Shown here piece by piece: positions 1 to 8,816 of a stretch of DNA of 51,501 nt. This DNA is from Desulfosporosinus sp. (GTDB taxonomy: Bacteria; Bacillota; Desulfitobacteriia; Desulfitobacteriales; Desulfitobacteriaceae). Within the stretch, counting starts at the first letter, position 1; each line of letters starts with the position of its first letter. The position numbers and the translations under genes were made by a program. The notes beneath the pieces are model-generated. The model was given only the letters and a program-made list of their open reading frames with translations. It did not search any database and was not told the origin of the DNA. The stretch spans positions 1 to 51,501 of the forward strand of contig JARLHV010000134.1 of the NCBI GenBank assembly GCA_031292055.1, read 5' to 3'.

Positions 1-60
1 AAGGGCTGCTAATCCAGCAGCAAGTCCTGCACCTAACGCAGCTGCAGCAGATACGTCCAT
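1..60 (-). CDS. atpE: ATP synthase F0 subunit c, N-terminal fragment
   Basis: Only the first 20 codons lie in the window; the gene runs off the left edge. The reading frame starts at ATG 58-60 and encodes a short, Ala/Gly-rich stretch beginning MDVSAAAALGAGLAAG, typical of the first helix of the c-ring proteolipid that carries protons or Na+ through the membrane rotor. A strong AAGGAGG ribosome site sits just upstream. It directly follows atpB, as in all F0F1 operons. The ion-binding Glu/Asp and the rest of the hairpin are outside the window, so ion specificity cannot be judged. Confidence 0.85.
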   Translation of the reverse strand, partial: MDVSAAAALGAGLAAGLAAL

Positions 61-155
61 TAGGATTTCCTCCTTTCTTATTTGCACTAGATTGTAAGTA
101 TTATTCCCTCAGCGAGCATCAAGCATCACTGAAAACTAACTTGTGTAACGAAGTA

Positions 156-905
156 TCAATGGTCTGATGAGACGGCTTGTGATATATAAGCCGTTGTTAA
201 CACCGTGAACACATAGGATTGGATAGCTCCGATAAAAATACTAAAGGCCAGCCAAACTACCATGGGAGGAATTCCAGCCAGAACCGATTTTCCCGGAAGC
301 ATAAGAATAACTTTGATGAGAATTTCACCAGCAAAAATATTCCCAAATAAACGAAAGGCCAGTGTCATTGGCTTCGAAAGCATGTCAATGACGTGAATGA
401 TTGCAAACACCTTAAAAGGCTCAACGAAATGATGGAAATAATGGAGTCCTTTATGCTTAACCCCTAAGCCGATGACCATAATAATAGTTAAAATCGCCAA
501 AGCCATTGTAACATTGATATCCGCTGTAGGTGACGACAAAACCGGCCCTTCGAAAACCTTGTTTAACTGGGCAAAGTCTATGTGGAAAATTTCAAACAAA
601 TTAAACGTAAAGTTTGGGATAAGACCGAGCATATTGGAAAAGAACACAAACACGATCAGCGTGAGCAAATACCCTAAAATTGGGCGCCCCTTTTCCAGGC
701 CCATATTGTCGCCCACAAGGTTCGTAACGAAATCGACGATCCATTCCATAACGTTCTGCATTTTACCAGGTTTGCCAGTCGTTAAATTACGAACCCCATT
801 TAAGCAGAACACGATAACCAAGAACATTGTAATCCAAGTCATCATCAAGGTTCTTGCATGAAAGGTCATGCTCCCAAAATGCCATAAAACTAGTTCTTCA
901 TGCAC
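156..905 (-). CDS. atpB: ATP synthase F0 subunit a
   Basis: Membrane stator subunit that forms the ion half-channels of F0F1 ATP synthase. The C-terminal half has the conserved LAFRLFGNIFAGE segment; its Arg (about residue 185) is the essential arginine facing the c-ring. Several hydrophobic helices follow the family layout. I chose the GTG at 903-905: AAAGGGGTGA lies at proper spacing upstream and the start overlaps the atpI stop by 8 nt, as expected for coupled translation. The frame stays open to a TTG at 965, but that start would overlap atpI by 68 nt and its Shine-Dalgarno is too close. Product 249 aa, normal for the family. Confidence 0.93.
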   Translation of the reverse strand: MHEELVLWHFGSMTFHARTLMMTWITMFLVIVFCLNGVRNLTTGKPGKMQNVMEWIVDFVTNLVGDNMGLEKGRPILGYLLTLIVFVFFSNMLGLIPNFTFNLFEIFHIDFAQLNKVFEGPVLSSPTADINVTMALAILTIIMVIGLGVKHKGLHYFHHFVEPFKVFAIIHVIDMLSKPMTLAFRLFGNIFAGEILIKVILMLPGKSVLAGIPPMVVWLAFSIFIGAIQSYVFTVLTTAYISQAVSSDH

Positions 906-1269
906 TTCTTTTATCACCCCTTTCTCCATGAAGTCTATGTATTGCAACGGTGATGAAAGATACAATCACCCCTGTAGCAATCCCTAAAGCTAAACTAAAA
1001 AGCCAATACGTGTGAAAGCGAGCCACTGCGACTACAACGAGGGTAACCATGCCCAACCGGGCCATAAGACTGCGACGCATCCGTCTGAGTGCCAAATAAA
1101 TATCAAGTTCAGTGCAACGCTGTGTCTCATGATAAATCCATACTGTGTAAGCGAACCCTACCCAGTATCCAACTAAACTGCCAAGATAAGCCTGATGACC
1201 CGTTAAAGCCACCACGAACAATATGCAGGCGGTTCCACCGAACAAGACTATAAAGCTGCTTCTAATCAT
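898..1269 (-). CDS. atpI: ATP synthase protein I
   Basis: Small hydrophobic protein (about 123 aa) with four predicted membrane segments, matching the ATP-synt_I family whose members assist c-ring assembly and possibly Mg2+ supply. It lies in the canonical place between atpZ and atpB. The ATG at 1267-1269 overlaps the atpZ stop; an upstream in-frame TTG at 1281 is possible but less likely. The sequence of this family is poorly conserved, so the call rests mainly on hydrophobic pattern, size and position. Confidence 0.8.
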   Translation of the reverse strand: MIRSSFIVLFGGTACILFVVALTGHQAYLGSLVGYWVGFAYTVWIYHETQRCTELDIYLALRRMRRSLMARLGMVTLVVVAVARFHTYWLFSLALGIATGVIVSFITVAIHRLHGERGDKRSA

Positions 1270-1492
1270 CGGATGCCCCAAGATTTTTTAGAGTGATCAC
1301 TAAGTAACTCCCTCCGAGTACTAAACCACTTAATATTAAACTTATGGTCAACCAAGGTTGAGTTCCCCATAGTTCATCCAAATAACGACCCAATAGGAAT
1401 CCCCCTCCGACTAACCCTGCTAGCGATGTCGAAATACTGGAACCGACCGCAAACGCTTTTTGCCATCCTTTTTGCTGCCTTGCCATCATCAT
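1262..1492 (-). CDS. atpZ: AtpZ/AtpQ-type F0F1 ATPase subunit
   Basis: A 76-residue protein with two hydrophobic helices and the family's glycine-rich first helix (GLVGGGFLLGRYLDELWGT). Members (ATPase_gene1/AtpZ) precede atpI in many atp operons and have been linked to Ca2+/Mg2+ transport or ATP synthase assembly. Three consecutive ATG codons (1484-1492) form the start; the AAAGGA site is best placed for the second or third. It is the first gene of the atp operon here; the AT-rich 240-bp gap upstream probably holds the promoter, but I could not pick a convincing -35/-10 pair. Confidence 0.8.
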   Translation of the reverse strand: MMMARQQKGWQKAFAVGSSISTSLAGLVGGGFLLGRYLDELWGTQPWLTISLILSGLVLGGSYLVITLKNLGASDD

Positions 1493-1732
1493 TTAGTCCT
1501 TTTCTCTATGTACTAATGGTTAATGTATTCGCTAAGCAACTCAAAACTCCTGCTCTTGCCATCATTAAAACTGACAATTCTGGATTTATATTTTTTTACA
1601 ACAATTTAACATTCTAAACGCATGTTTATCAGATTAACACATTGCATATTTTCATGCATATTTGATATTTTAACACACTATATCATACCTTTGTACACTC
1701 TAGTAGAGCATTATTTAATTTTATCTCCACGC

Positions 1733-2854
1733 TTATTTTCCTTCTATAATCTTCGCAATTCGCTCAGCTGCGCATCCATCTCCATAGGGATTGGAAGCCA
1801 TTGACATTTTTTGATAGGCGTTTTGATCACTAAGCAGGCACTTCAATTTCGAAAATACACTTTCGTACTCGGTCCCCACGAGCGAGACCGTCCCTGCCAG
1901 CACAGCTTCCGGGCGTTCCGTAGTATCCCGCACAACTAACACCGGTATTCCCAGGGAAGGAGCTTCCTCCTGAATTCCTCCCGAGTCTGTCAAGATCAAA
2001 TGCGACCGTGCCATCAAATTTACAAATGGTTCATAGTCCATTGGCTCGACAAGATTGACCCTGGGATGGGATCCAAGAACTTCAGTAACTACTTTCCGAA
2101 CCTTAGGATTTTTATGTACTGGAAAAATAATGTATGTATCCGGGAATAGCTCCAGCGTACTTTGCAACGCTTGGTAAATTTGACGCATCGGTTCGCCAAG
2201 ATTTTCCCGGCGATGCGTCGTGACCAGAATCATGCGTGATTTTTCTCCCTGTTTGAGGATTGTTTGGATGTGAGGATCAAGAAAACTGTACTCTGGTTTC
2301 ACCGTAGCTAACAAGGCATCGATCACTGTATTGCCGGTTATAAAGATCTTCTCTGCTGCAATCCCTTCCAACAGAAGATTTCTCTCAGCAGTTTCCGTAG
2401 GGGCGAAATGAAAATCCGTTAGGACGGTTGCCAGTTTGCGATTCATCTCTTCAGGAAAGGGCGAATACTTATTTCCTGTGCGCAGCCCAGCTTCCACATG
2501 TCCAACCGGAATCTGCGCATAAAAAGCGGCAAGTGCAGCCACAAACGTGGTTGTTGTGTCCCCGTGTACTAGTATGAGATCAGGAAGTTCACGTTGGAAA
2601 ACTTCTTTGAGGCCGTTGAGTGCTCGGGTTGTGATTTCTGTTAACGTTTGTCCCTGCCTCATGAGGTTTAAATCAAAATCAGGTATTATTTTAAATAACT
2701 TCAAAACCTGATCTAGCATCTCACGGTGCTGCGCTGTCACTGCAACCTGACAGAGGATTGAATCTTTCTGTCGAAGCGCTCGAATCACTGGAGCCATTTT
2801 TATAGCCTCCGGGCGTGTGCCAAACACAACCATCACTTTTTTCCGATTAATCAC
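1733..2854 (-). CDS. wecB: UDP-N-acetylglucosamine 2-epimerase (non-hydrolysing)
   Basis: Interconverts UDP-GlcNAc and UDP-ManNAc in the cytoplasm, supplying ManNAc for teichoic acid linkage units or surface polysaccharide. The N-terminus has the family signature GTRPEAIKMAPV, followed by HVEAGLRTGNKYSPFPEE, and the C-terminal domain has LTDSGGIQEEAPSLGIPVLV, all typical of the two-domain GT-B fold. At 373 aa it is full length. It is transcribed with comEB and upp toward the atp operon; no clear terminator separates it from atpZ. The symbol mnaA is used in bacilli for the same enzyme. Confidence 0.95.
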   Translation of the reverse strand: MINRKKVMVVFGTRPEAIKMAPVIRALRQKDSILCQVAVTAQHREMLDQVLKLFKIIPDFDLNLMRQGQTLTEITTRALNGLKEVFQRELPDLILVHGDTTTTFVAALAAFYAQIPVGHVEAGLRTGNKYSPFPEEMNRKLATVLTDFHFAPTETAERNLLLEGIAAEKIFITGNTVIDALLATVKPEYSFLDPHIQTILKQGEKSRMILVTTHRRENLGEPMRQIYQALQSTLELFPDTYIIFPVHKNPKVRKVVTEVLGSHPRVNLVEPMDYEPFVNLMARSHLILTDSGGIQEEAPSLGIPVLVVRDTTERPEAVLAGTVSLVGTEYESVFSKLKCLLSDQNAYQKMSMASNPYGDGCAAERIAKIIEGK

Positions 2855-2904
2855 CTTTTCGCTCCCTTCAATTGAATGTCAATTGTTTGATAGGAAGGGC
2901 AAAA

Positions 2905-2966
2905 TCGAGGCTCGAGGCTCAAAAGTTTATGTATCGCACTTCGCGCATCGAGCCTCACACTTCGCT
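2905..2966. repeat. Intergenic inverted repeat with GAGGCTC core
   Basis: Between comEB and wecB, TCGAGGCTCGAGGCTC (2905-2920) is partly inverted at GCATCGAGCCTCA (2946-2958), with CGCACTTCGC / CACACTTCGC repeated around it. No T-run follows, so it is not an obvious terminator. Its words (GAGGCTCG, CTTCGC) recur in the larger palindrome at 11785-11867, suggesting a shared dispersed element. Confidence 0.4.
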
Positions 2967-2968
2967 AA

Positions 2969-3436
2969 TTATGGCTTCTCTTCCGCAAGTTGTACCAACT
3001 CTAATCCTGCTTCTCTTGCCATTGCCACAGCCAGCTGATCAGGATAGGAATGCCTATAGACCACACGCCTTATCCCAGCGTTAATCATCAATTTAACACA
3101 CAGTACACAGGGCTGATGGGTCGAATAAAGATCCGCACCGTCAATCATTACCCCATGCTTCGCCGCCTGTACCAGTGCGTTCTGCTCGGCATGAACTGCA
3201 CGGCAGATCTCATGACGTTCCCCTGAAGGGACGTTTAAGCTCTGCCGTAAACAACCGACTACATCACAATGCAGGAGTCCAGAAGGACTCCCATTGTACC
3301 CTGTAGTTAAAATTTGCTTATCCTTGACCATTACAGCTCCAACCTGCCGACGCAGACAAGTTGATCGTCCGGCTACCACTTGTGCCATTTGCATAAAATA
3401 ATTATCCCAACTTGGACGTTTTCCCTGTGTCATCAT
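2969..3436 (-). CDS. comEB: dCMP/deoxycytidylate deaminase family protein (ComEB-like)
   Basis: Zinc-dependent deaminase predicted to convert dCMP to dUMP for dTTP synthesis. The catalytic motif HAE (residues 82-84, in VHAEQNAL) and the paired zinc cysteines PCVLC (110 and 113) are intact, along with the N-terminal TGYNGSPSG motif of the dCMP deaminase subgroup. At 155 aa it matches ComEB-type proteins. The start ATG overlaps the upp stop (ATGA), so it is translationally coupled to uracil phosphoribosyltransferase in a pyrimidine salvage pair. Confidence 0.9.
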   Translation of the reverse strand: MMTQGKRPSWDNYFMQMAQVVAGRSTCLRRQVGAVMVKDKQILTTGYNGSPSGLLHCDVVGCLRQSLNVPSGERHEICRAVHAEQNALVQAAKHGVMIDGADLYSTHQPCVLCVKLMINAGIRRVVYRHSYPDQLAVAMAREAGLELVQLAEEKP

Positions 3437-4062
3437 TTTGTCCCAAACAGTCGGTCACCTGCGTCACCGAGTCCCGGTACAATATATCCGTGCTCGTTTA
3501 AGCGCTCATCCACTGCTGCGACAAATATATCAACATCAGTATGTGCGTTTTGCACAGTTTTAATTCCTTCTGGAGCTGCAATCAGACACATTAGTTTAAT
3601 GTTTTTAGCGCCACGATCTTTTAAGAACGTAATAGCTGCAGATGCTGAGCCACCCGTTGCCAACATGGGGTCAATAACAATAAGATCACGTTCTTTAACA
3701 TCATTGGGCAGCTTACAATAATACTCCACGGGTAATAAGGTCTCGGGATCCCGATAAAGACCAACATGTCCAACTTTTGCCGCCGGAATCAAGCGGAGCA
3801 TTCCATCCACCATTCCTAACCCGGCACGTAAAATCGGAACCAAACCGACTTTTCGCCCGGCAAGCACATGGGCTTTTGCCAGTGCTACTGGTGTTTTAAC
3901 TTCAATTTCCTGAAGAGGAAAATCACGGGTTACCTCATAGGCCATCAACATCGCGACTTCCTCTACTAGTTCTCTAAATTCCTTGGAGCCAGTCTGTTCA
4001 TCGCGAATAAGAGACAACTTGTGTTGAATCAGAGGGTGATCAAGAACTTGAAGCTTTGCCAT
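3433..4062 (-). CDS. upp: Uracil phosphoribosyltransferase
   Basis: Makes UMP from uracil and PRPP in pyrimidine salvage. The 209-aa protein has the PRPP-binding loop [12 protein letters not shown] (about 129-140), [12 protein letters not shown], and the C-terminal uracil-binding [17 protein letters not shown]. It sits 17 nt after glyA and overlaps comEB, matching the glyA-upp order of Bacillus upstream of the atp operon. Confidence 0.97.
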   Translation of the reverse strand: MAKLQVLDHPLIQHKLSLIRDEQTGSKEFRELVEEVAMLMAYEVTRDFPLQEIEVKTPVALAKAHVLAGRKVGLVPILRAGLGMVDGMLRLIPAAKVGHVGLYRDPETLLPVEYYCKLPNDVKERDLIVIDPMLATGGSASAAITFLKDRGAKNIKLMCLIAAPEGIKTVQNAHTDVDIFVAAVDERLNEHGYIVPGLGDAGDRLFGTK

Positions 4063-4079
4063 GGTTCAGGACTCAACTC

Positions 4080-5336
4080 CTAATCTAAATTTGCATATAG
4101 GGGATACTGAGCACATAGTGCTCTGACAATTTCCCGTGCTTTCGCCAGTTTATCAGCTGCATGATGTGAGGTCAAGGCAAGGTCCATCGCCTCCGCGATC
4201 TGCTGCATCTCCTTTTGATTCATGCCGCGTGTCGTGACAGCCGGTGTCCCCACGCGAATTCCACTCGTAATATAAGGGCTTGCCGTATCAAAGGGAATGG
4301 TGTTCTTGTTTACAGTTATGCCCACTTCGTCCAGGATTATTTCCGCTTCTTTCCCGGTTACCTCTTTGCTCCGTACATCCACAAGAATAAGGTGGTTGTC
4401 CGTTCCTCCCGATACAAGTCGGAATCCTCGGTCTACCAGTGCCTGAGCCAAAGCTTTAGCATTTTCAACAATTCGCATTTGGTACATCTTAAAATCCGGC
4501 TGAAGGGCTTCACCAAAAGCAATTGCTTTCGCTGCAATAACATGCATCAGCGGTCCCCCCTGAATTCCCGGAAAAATAGCCTTGTCAATCGCCTGTGCGT
4601 GCTCAGCTTTACAGAGAATTAAGCCGCCACGTGGCCCTCTTAATGTCTTGTGGGTAGTGGTGGTTACGAAGTGTGCATGCGGGACAGGCGAGGGGTGCAA
4701 TCCTGCGGCCACAAGCCCAGCGATGTGTGCCATATCTACCATCAGATAAGCATTCACTTCATCCGCAATTTCACGTAATTTAGCAAAGTCGATAATCCTG
4801 GGATAAGCACTTGCCCCAGCAACAATCATCTTAGGCTGATGTTGAAGCGCTAACTGCCGAACCTGCTCATAGTCAAGGCATTCTGTTTCTGAGTCGACAC
4901 CGTAAGAAACAAAGTTAAAATAAACTCCGGAAATATTCACCGGACTCCCATGGGTCAAGTGACCCCCGTGGGATAGATTCATCCCAAGCACCGTGTCCCC
5001 TGGTTTTAACATCGCAAAATAGACTGCCATATTGGCCTGAGAGCCGGAATGGGGTTGGACATTGGCATGTTCAGCGCCAAAAAGTTTTATAATTCTCTTA
5101 CGAGCCAAGTCTTCAACGACATCGACATACTCGCATCCGCCATAATAACGTTTGCCCGGATACCCTTCGGCATACTTATTGGTCAAAACAGATCCTTGCG
5201 CTGCCATCACTGCCCGGCTAACAAAGTTCTCAGAGGCAATCAGCTCAATAGTATTTCTCTGACGGTTCTCTTCTTGTTCAATGGCTTTCGCGACCTCTGG
5301 GTCCTGGAGTTTTACCCATTGCTCAATATAATCCAT
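4080..5336 (-). CDS. glyA: Serine hydroxymethyltransferase
   Basis: PLP enzyme interconverting serine plus tetrahydrofolate with glycine plus methylene-THF; the main one-carbon entry point. The PLP lysine is in [14 protein letters not shown] (about residue 230), with ENFVS near the N-terminus and the [13 protein letters not shown] motif. The ATG at 5334-5336 (MDYIEQW) has AAAGGAG nine bases upstream; the longer frame starting at 5363 would include that ribosome site inside the coding sequence, so I reject it. Product 418 aa, normal. Confidence 0.97.
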   Translation of the reverse strand: MDYIEQWVKLQDPEVAKAIEQEENRQRNTIELIASENFVSRAVMAAQGSVLTNKYAEGYPGKRYYGGCEYVDVVEDLARKRIIKLFGAEHANVQPHSGSQANMAVYFAMLKPGDTVLGMNLSHGGHLTHGSPVNISGVYFNFVSYGVDSETECLDYEQVRQLALQHQPKMIVAGASAYPRIIDFAKLREIADEVNAYLMVDMAHIAGLVAAGLHPSPVPHAHFVTTTTHKTLRGPRGGLILCKAEHAQAIDKAIFPGIQGGPLMHVIAAKAIAFGEALQPDFKMYQMRIVENAKALAQALVDRGFRLVSGGTDNHLILVDVRSKEVTGKEAEIILDEVGITVNKNTIPFDTASPYITSGIRVGTPAVTTRGMNQKEMQQIAEAMDLALTSHHAADKLAKAREIVRALCAQYPLYANLD

Positions 5337-5402
5337 TTCATTCCACTCCTTTAAGGAGAGCACGAAGCATTGTGCCTCTCCCCGTTGTATTGTTGGGCAC
5401 GG

Positions 5403-5975
5403 TCATGCCCTTTCCCCGTCGTACATAGCCCGAGGCCCGCCAATAAGGCGTGGACGGGTGTAGGCCAGAGTCATGTGGGCTTCCCCTAATTCTTTCACAT
5501 GTAAGCGTATTGGTATTGCAACTGGCCGAAGATGCATGCCTATAAATGTATCACCGATATCAATTCCAGCATGCGCTTGAATTCTCTCTACCATGATCGG
5601 AGCTGCAAAATTCTGCCACGCCTTGACGGACATCGCACCTCCGGCATGGAGCGCTGGCAGCACCGTGACTTCCTCTAATCCATAATGATCTGCGCAAGCT
5701 TTTTCCACAACCAACGCCCGATTGATATGTTCACATCCTTGCACTGCTAAAAAGATTCCTTGCTGATGAACCCGTTCCAGCAAAGGTGGCAGCAACATCT
5801 CGGCAACTTCAATACTACTTCCCTGCCCAATCTGTTGACCAATAACCTCGCTGGTGCTACACCCCAAAACTAGGATCTGCCGCGAGTGCAAATTAGACTT
5901 CATGAAAAAAGCATTGAGTACATCGTCCCAAACTTTGGCCATCTCCAGCAATTTATCTGCAAACATTTTATCCAC
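5403..5975 (-). CDS. ywlG: TIGR01440/DUF436 family protein (YwlG-like)
   Basis: Conserved cytosolic protein of unknown biochemical function, about 190 aa, matching the UPF0340/YwlG family in length and in segments such as VLGCSTSEVIGQQIG, VQGCEHINRALV and the C-terminal RLIGGPRAMYDG. Two conserved cysteines lie in these motifs. The start is taken as GTG 5973-5975, which overlaps the rpiB stop; an ATG at 5964-5966 and a longer frame to 6020 are alternatives. The rpiB-ywlG-glyA order is the same as in Bacillus subtilis. Confidence 0.85.
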   Translation of the reverse strand: MDKMFADKLLEMAKVWDDVLNAFFMKSNLHSRQILVLGCSTSEVIGQQIGQGSSIEVAEMLLPPLLERVHQQGIFLAVQGCEHINRALVVEKACADHYGLEEVTVLPALHAGGAMSVKAWQNFAAPIMVERIQAHAGIDIGDTFIGMHLRPVAIPIRLHVKELGEAHMTLAYTRPRLIGGPRAMYDGERA

Positions 5976-6447
5976 GAGAAGTATTCCGCCTCTCCGTCGA
6001 TACTTTTTCGCCGCATTCAATCTCAGAAATTAAATTCACGCGGCGGGCATGCCTGCCCCCGGCAAACTCCGTTTTCAAAAAGATGTCCACAATGTCGAGA
6101 GCAAGCCCAACCCCAGTCACTCGACCGCCCAAAGTTAAAACATTGGCATTATTATGTTCTCTCGCCATCCGTGCCGAAAATGTCTCTGTGCAGAGCGCAG
6201 CACGGATGCCTCGGATCTTATTCGCGGCCATGGCTATCCCCTGCCCTGTGCCACAGATAGCGATCCCCAAGTCAGCTTCACCTCTTACGACTGCATTACC
6301 TACTGCAAAACCATACTCGGGATAATCCACTGAGTTGGTCGAGTGAGTCCCTAAATCTTGGACTTCAACTCCCTGTTCTTCTAAGTGCGTACGAATAGCT
6401 TCCTTGAGCTCGTAACCACCGTGATCGGATCCCAACACAATTCTCAC
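5968..6447 (-). CDS. rpiB: Ribose-5-phosphate isomerase B
   Basis: Interconverts ribose-5-phosphate and ribulose-5-phosphate. The N-terminal GSDHGGYELK, the anion-binding GTGQGIAMAANK and the HNNANVLTLGGR segment define the RpiB/LacAB family. Cys65-equivalent lies in ICGTGQG, the catalytic cysteine of the B-type enzyme. The 159-aa protein carries a slightly longer, basic C-terminal tail (STERRNTSRG) than most. It overlaps ywlG by 8 nt. Confidence 0.95.
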   Translation of the reverse strand: MRIVLGSDHGGYELKEAIRTHLEEQGVEVQDLGTHSTNSVDYPEYGFAVGNAVVRGEADLGIAICGTGQGIAMAANKIRGIRAALCTETFSARMAREHNNANVLTLGGRVTGVGLALDIVDIFLKTEFAGGRHARRVNLISEIECGEKVSTERRNTSRG

Positions 6448-6641
6448 GTTTATCCCTCCATCATTTCTCTATATTCAAGTTCTACAGATAGTAACAAAAT
6501 TCCTGCACAAATACAAAATAGAGCGACGTTTTACGCCGCTAGTGTAGACACCTTTCACCAATCTTATACTTTTCCCTCAGGGATTGTACCTCCAACGACT
6601 TATCTCTGAACGTAGTCAACGAGCTTTTCTTCTGACTTCTG

Positions 6642-7079
6642 TTATAACAGGTGAGTTTTTACCGCGCTGAGCAATTCGCCAATTTCCTGAGCGGTCTGAC
6701 GATAAACTTCCAGCGAACCGCTCCAAGGGTCATGAACATCACGCTTTTGTTCTCCCCAGTCACCTAAACATCTCGTTTTATGTACATATTGAGGGAAATT
6801 TTCACTCAAAATTTTTGCTTGTGCTTGGGTCATCGGGATAATCCAATCCGCTTCTGCTAATAGCTCGGCCCTGATCTTTCTGGAACGGTGCCGAGATAAG
6901 TCCACGTTTTGCTCTTTTAGAACCTCTAGCGCATAGGAACTGGCTTCCGCCCCTTCCCACGCTTCCATCCCCGCCGAACTAACTTGAACTGCATCCCCGA
7001 ACATCACCCGGGCCAACCCCTCTGCCATTGGACTGCGACATGTGTTCCCTGTGCAAATGAACAAAATTTTTAAACCCAT
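6642..7079 (-). CDS. ywlE: Low-molecular-weight protein arginine phosphatase (YwlE-like)
   Basis: The N-terminal P-loop is CTGNTCRSPMAEG: the Thr after Asn is the feature that distinguishes YwlE arginine phosphatases from tyrosine phosphatases. The C-terminal DPWSGS supplies the general-acid Asp. The 145-aa protein would remove phosphate from arginines placed by an McsB-type kinase, linking it to Clp-dependent protein turnover and stress. It sits between rpiB and mntP as in Bacillus. The 190-bp gap downstream to rpiB holds no gene I can support. Confidence 0.9.
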   Translation of the reverse strand: MGLKILFICTGNTCRSPMAEGLARVMFGDAVQVSSAGMEAWEGAEASSYALEVLKEQNVDLSRHRSRKIRAELLAEADWIIPMTQAQAKILSENFPQYVHKTRCLGDWGEQKRDVHDPWSGSLEVYRQTAQEIGELLSAVKTHLL

Positions 7080-7101
7080 CTTATCCCCTCACCTTAACCA
7101 C

Positions 7102-7686
7102 TCAGAATAGCAATCTAACTCCGATCAATAACAACGCCAGCCCACCAAGCAGTTCAGCCCTATCTCCTAACCAGGTTCCCAACACCCGTCCCAAAACCAA
7201 GCCCAGCGCGGTCATTAGCCCAGCGGTCGCGCCTATGATCGTAACTGTTATAAAAATATCGGTCTTGATCGTTCCCAGTGAGAATCCGACACTTAAGGCA
7301 TCTAAACTTACACTGAGCGCAAACGCATAAATTCCGAAACCATTGAGGGAACTATCGGTCGATAGTTTTTTATGCATAAGGGCATCCTTGGCTCCACTAA
7401 AAGGAAAATGTTCAGTACTAGGCCGATAAAGCTTGTAAAGCATCCTTCCGCCCAATCCAATCAAGACCACAGCCCCGATCAGACTTGCAAAACGGCCGAG
7501 AATTGATCCTAGTGCCTCCCCTAGTATCATCCCACCCAGTGGCATAATCACATGAAAAACAGCCACCACCAATGACAAACGCACCATCATCCGCTTCTTA
7601 ATTCCCGCCAGGCCAATCGCCAGGGACAAGGAAAAAGCGTCTGCTCCCAGGGCAATTGCAACTGCCACAAGCCATGCAAAATTCAA
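7102..7686 (-). CDS. mntP: Manganese efflux pump MntP
   Basis: 194-aa membrane protein with six hydrophobic helices. The two conserved Asp-containing motifs of the MntP/YebN family are visible: ALGADAFSLSLAIG in helix 1 and ALSVSLDALSVGFSLG in helix 4. It exports Mn2+. The start is TTG 7684-7686 preceded by GGAGGG at good spacing. It is the counterpart of B. subtilis ywlD, next to ywlC. I saw no yybP-ykoY riboswitch in the 74-bp gap upstream. Confidence 0.92.
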   Translation of the reverse strand: MNFAWLVAVAIALGADAFSLSLAIGLAGIKKRMMVRLSLVVAVFHVIMPLGGMILGEALGSILGRFASLIGAVVLIGLGGRMLYKLYRPSTEHFPFSGAKDALMHKKLSTDSSLNGFGIYAFALSVSLDALSVGFSLGTIKTDIFITVTIIGATAGLMTALGLVLGRVLGTWLGDRAELLGGLALLLIGVRLLF

Positions 7687-7760
7687 TACCCTTCCCTCCG
7701 TTCTAATTATAGTATATGCACAGGAAAGGATTTATTCGTAAGGGCCCAATCATTGTGCCC

Positions 7761-8810
7761 CTAAAGGACGTATTGAATCCTCTGCCCAGCTGCTTTCTGC
7801 AAACGATTCATGATCGCTGTCCCTAAACCGCCTTCTTTAACCCCTTCAGCCAAGATTACATCCATTCCGCGCTCATCGCACAGCCGTAAGCCCTCAAACA
7901 AATTACTTGCGACTTCTTCCAGATGTTCTTTGGAGCCCAGAACAAATAAGAGGTCAGGAAGTCGATTATGCAAAAAAGGCGCACTCTCCAGCGTACACAG
8001 AACCCCAACCTTTTTTAAGCGGGAATGTCCTCTATGAATTTCGTTACCCATCCGCTGTACAATGCGTTCAGTCGAACCGATCATCAGAATCAACTCTCCA
8101 CGTGGAGCATAATGCCTATACTTCATGCCGGGTGCTTTAGGAACCTGACACTCCGAAGGGTTGTCCACTTGAATCTCACCTAAGATTGACTCCAACTGTT
8201 CCTTGGAAATTCCACCTGGTCGTAGGATGGTGGGAACTCCTCCGCTTACATCAAGCACCGTCGATTCCACTCCAACTTGACAAGCTCCGGCGTCAAGGAT
8301 CAGTGGGATCTTGCCTTTCATATCACGCCATACATGACTTCCGCTTGTCGGACTAGGTTTCCCTGAGAGGTTAGCGCTTGGTGCGGCAATCGGAAGTCCC
8401 GCTGCTTCGATAAGGCGGAGGGCAACGGGATGACTGGGCATGCGAATTGCCACGTTAGGCAGTCCAGCTGTGACAACATTGGAAACAATGGCTGTTTTCG
8501 GCAGGACCAAAGTCAACGGACCAGGCCAGAAATGTTGAACGCAAAGCTCTGCTACCGGCGTCCAAGCCTCAACTAGACGGTTTGCCATAGCACGGTTGCA
8601 AACATGGACAATTAAGGGATTATCCTGAGGCCGGCCTTTTACTTCAAAAATTTTGGCACAAGCTAAATCATTCAGGGCGTTGGCTCCTAACCCATAGACT
8701 GTTTCGGTTGGAAAGGCCACTAACTCCCCTGCTCGCAGCCACTCAGCGCCTTCTTTTAGTAGTTCAGCTTCCGGTTGGACCCCATCAATATAACTTCTTT
8801 TTGTCTGCAT
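7761..8810 (-). CDS. ywlC: L-threonylcarbamoyladenylate synthase (Sua5/YwlC)
   Basis: Makes threonylcarbamoyl-AMP from threonine, bicarbonate and ATP for the t6A37 tRNA modification. The YrdC/TsaC domain fills the first 200 residues (PTETVYGLGANA, KGRPQDNPLIVHV, SAPSANLSGKPSPTS, VESTVLDVSG); the extra C-terminal Sua5 domain follows, joined by the PGMKYRHYAP linker motif. The 349-aa length is that of the full Sua5 type. It lies 6 nt after prmC, both modifying translation components. Confidence 0.95.
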   Translation of the reverse strand: MQTKRSYIDGVQPEAELLKEGAEWLRAGELVAFPTETVYGLGANALNDLACAKIFEVKGRPQDNPLIVHVCNRAMANRLVEAWTPVAELCVQHFWPGPLTLVLPKTAIVSNVVTAGLPNVAIRMPSHPVALRLIEAAGLPIAAPSANLSGKPSPTSGSHVWRDMKGKIPLILDAGACQVGVESTVLDVSGGVPTILRPGGISKEQLESILGEIQVDNPSECQVPKAPGMKYRHYAPRGELILMIGSTERIVQRMGNEIHRGHSRLKKVGVLCTLESAPFLHNRLPDLLFVLGSKEHLEEVASNLFEGLRLCDERGMDVILAEGVKEGGLGTAIMNRLQKAAGQRIQYVL

Positions 8811-8816
8811 CTCTGC

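Noticed and set aside
472..861. 129-aa plus-strand frame opposite atpB
   Set aside because: It lies entirely antisense to atpB and lacks a ribosome site; long antisense frames are common opposite conserved genes.
7102..7760. yybP-ykoY Mn2+ riboswitch ahead of mntP
   Set aside because: The 74-bp gap is too short and lacks the conserved loop sequences.
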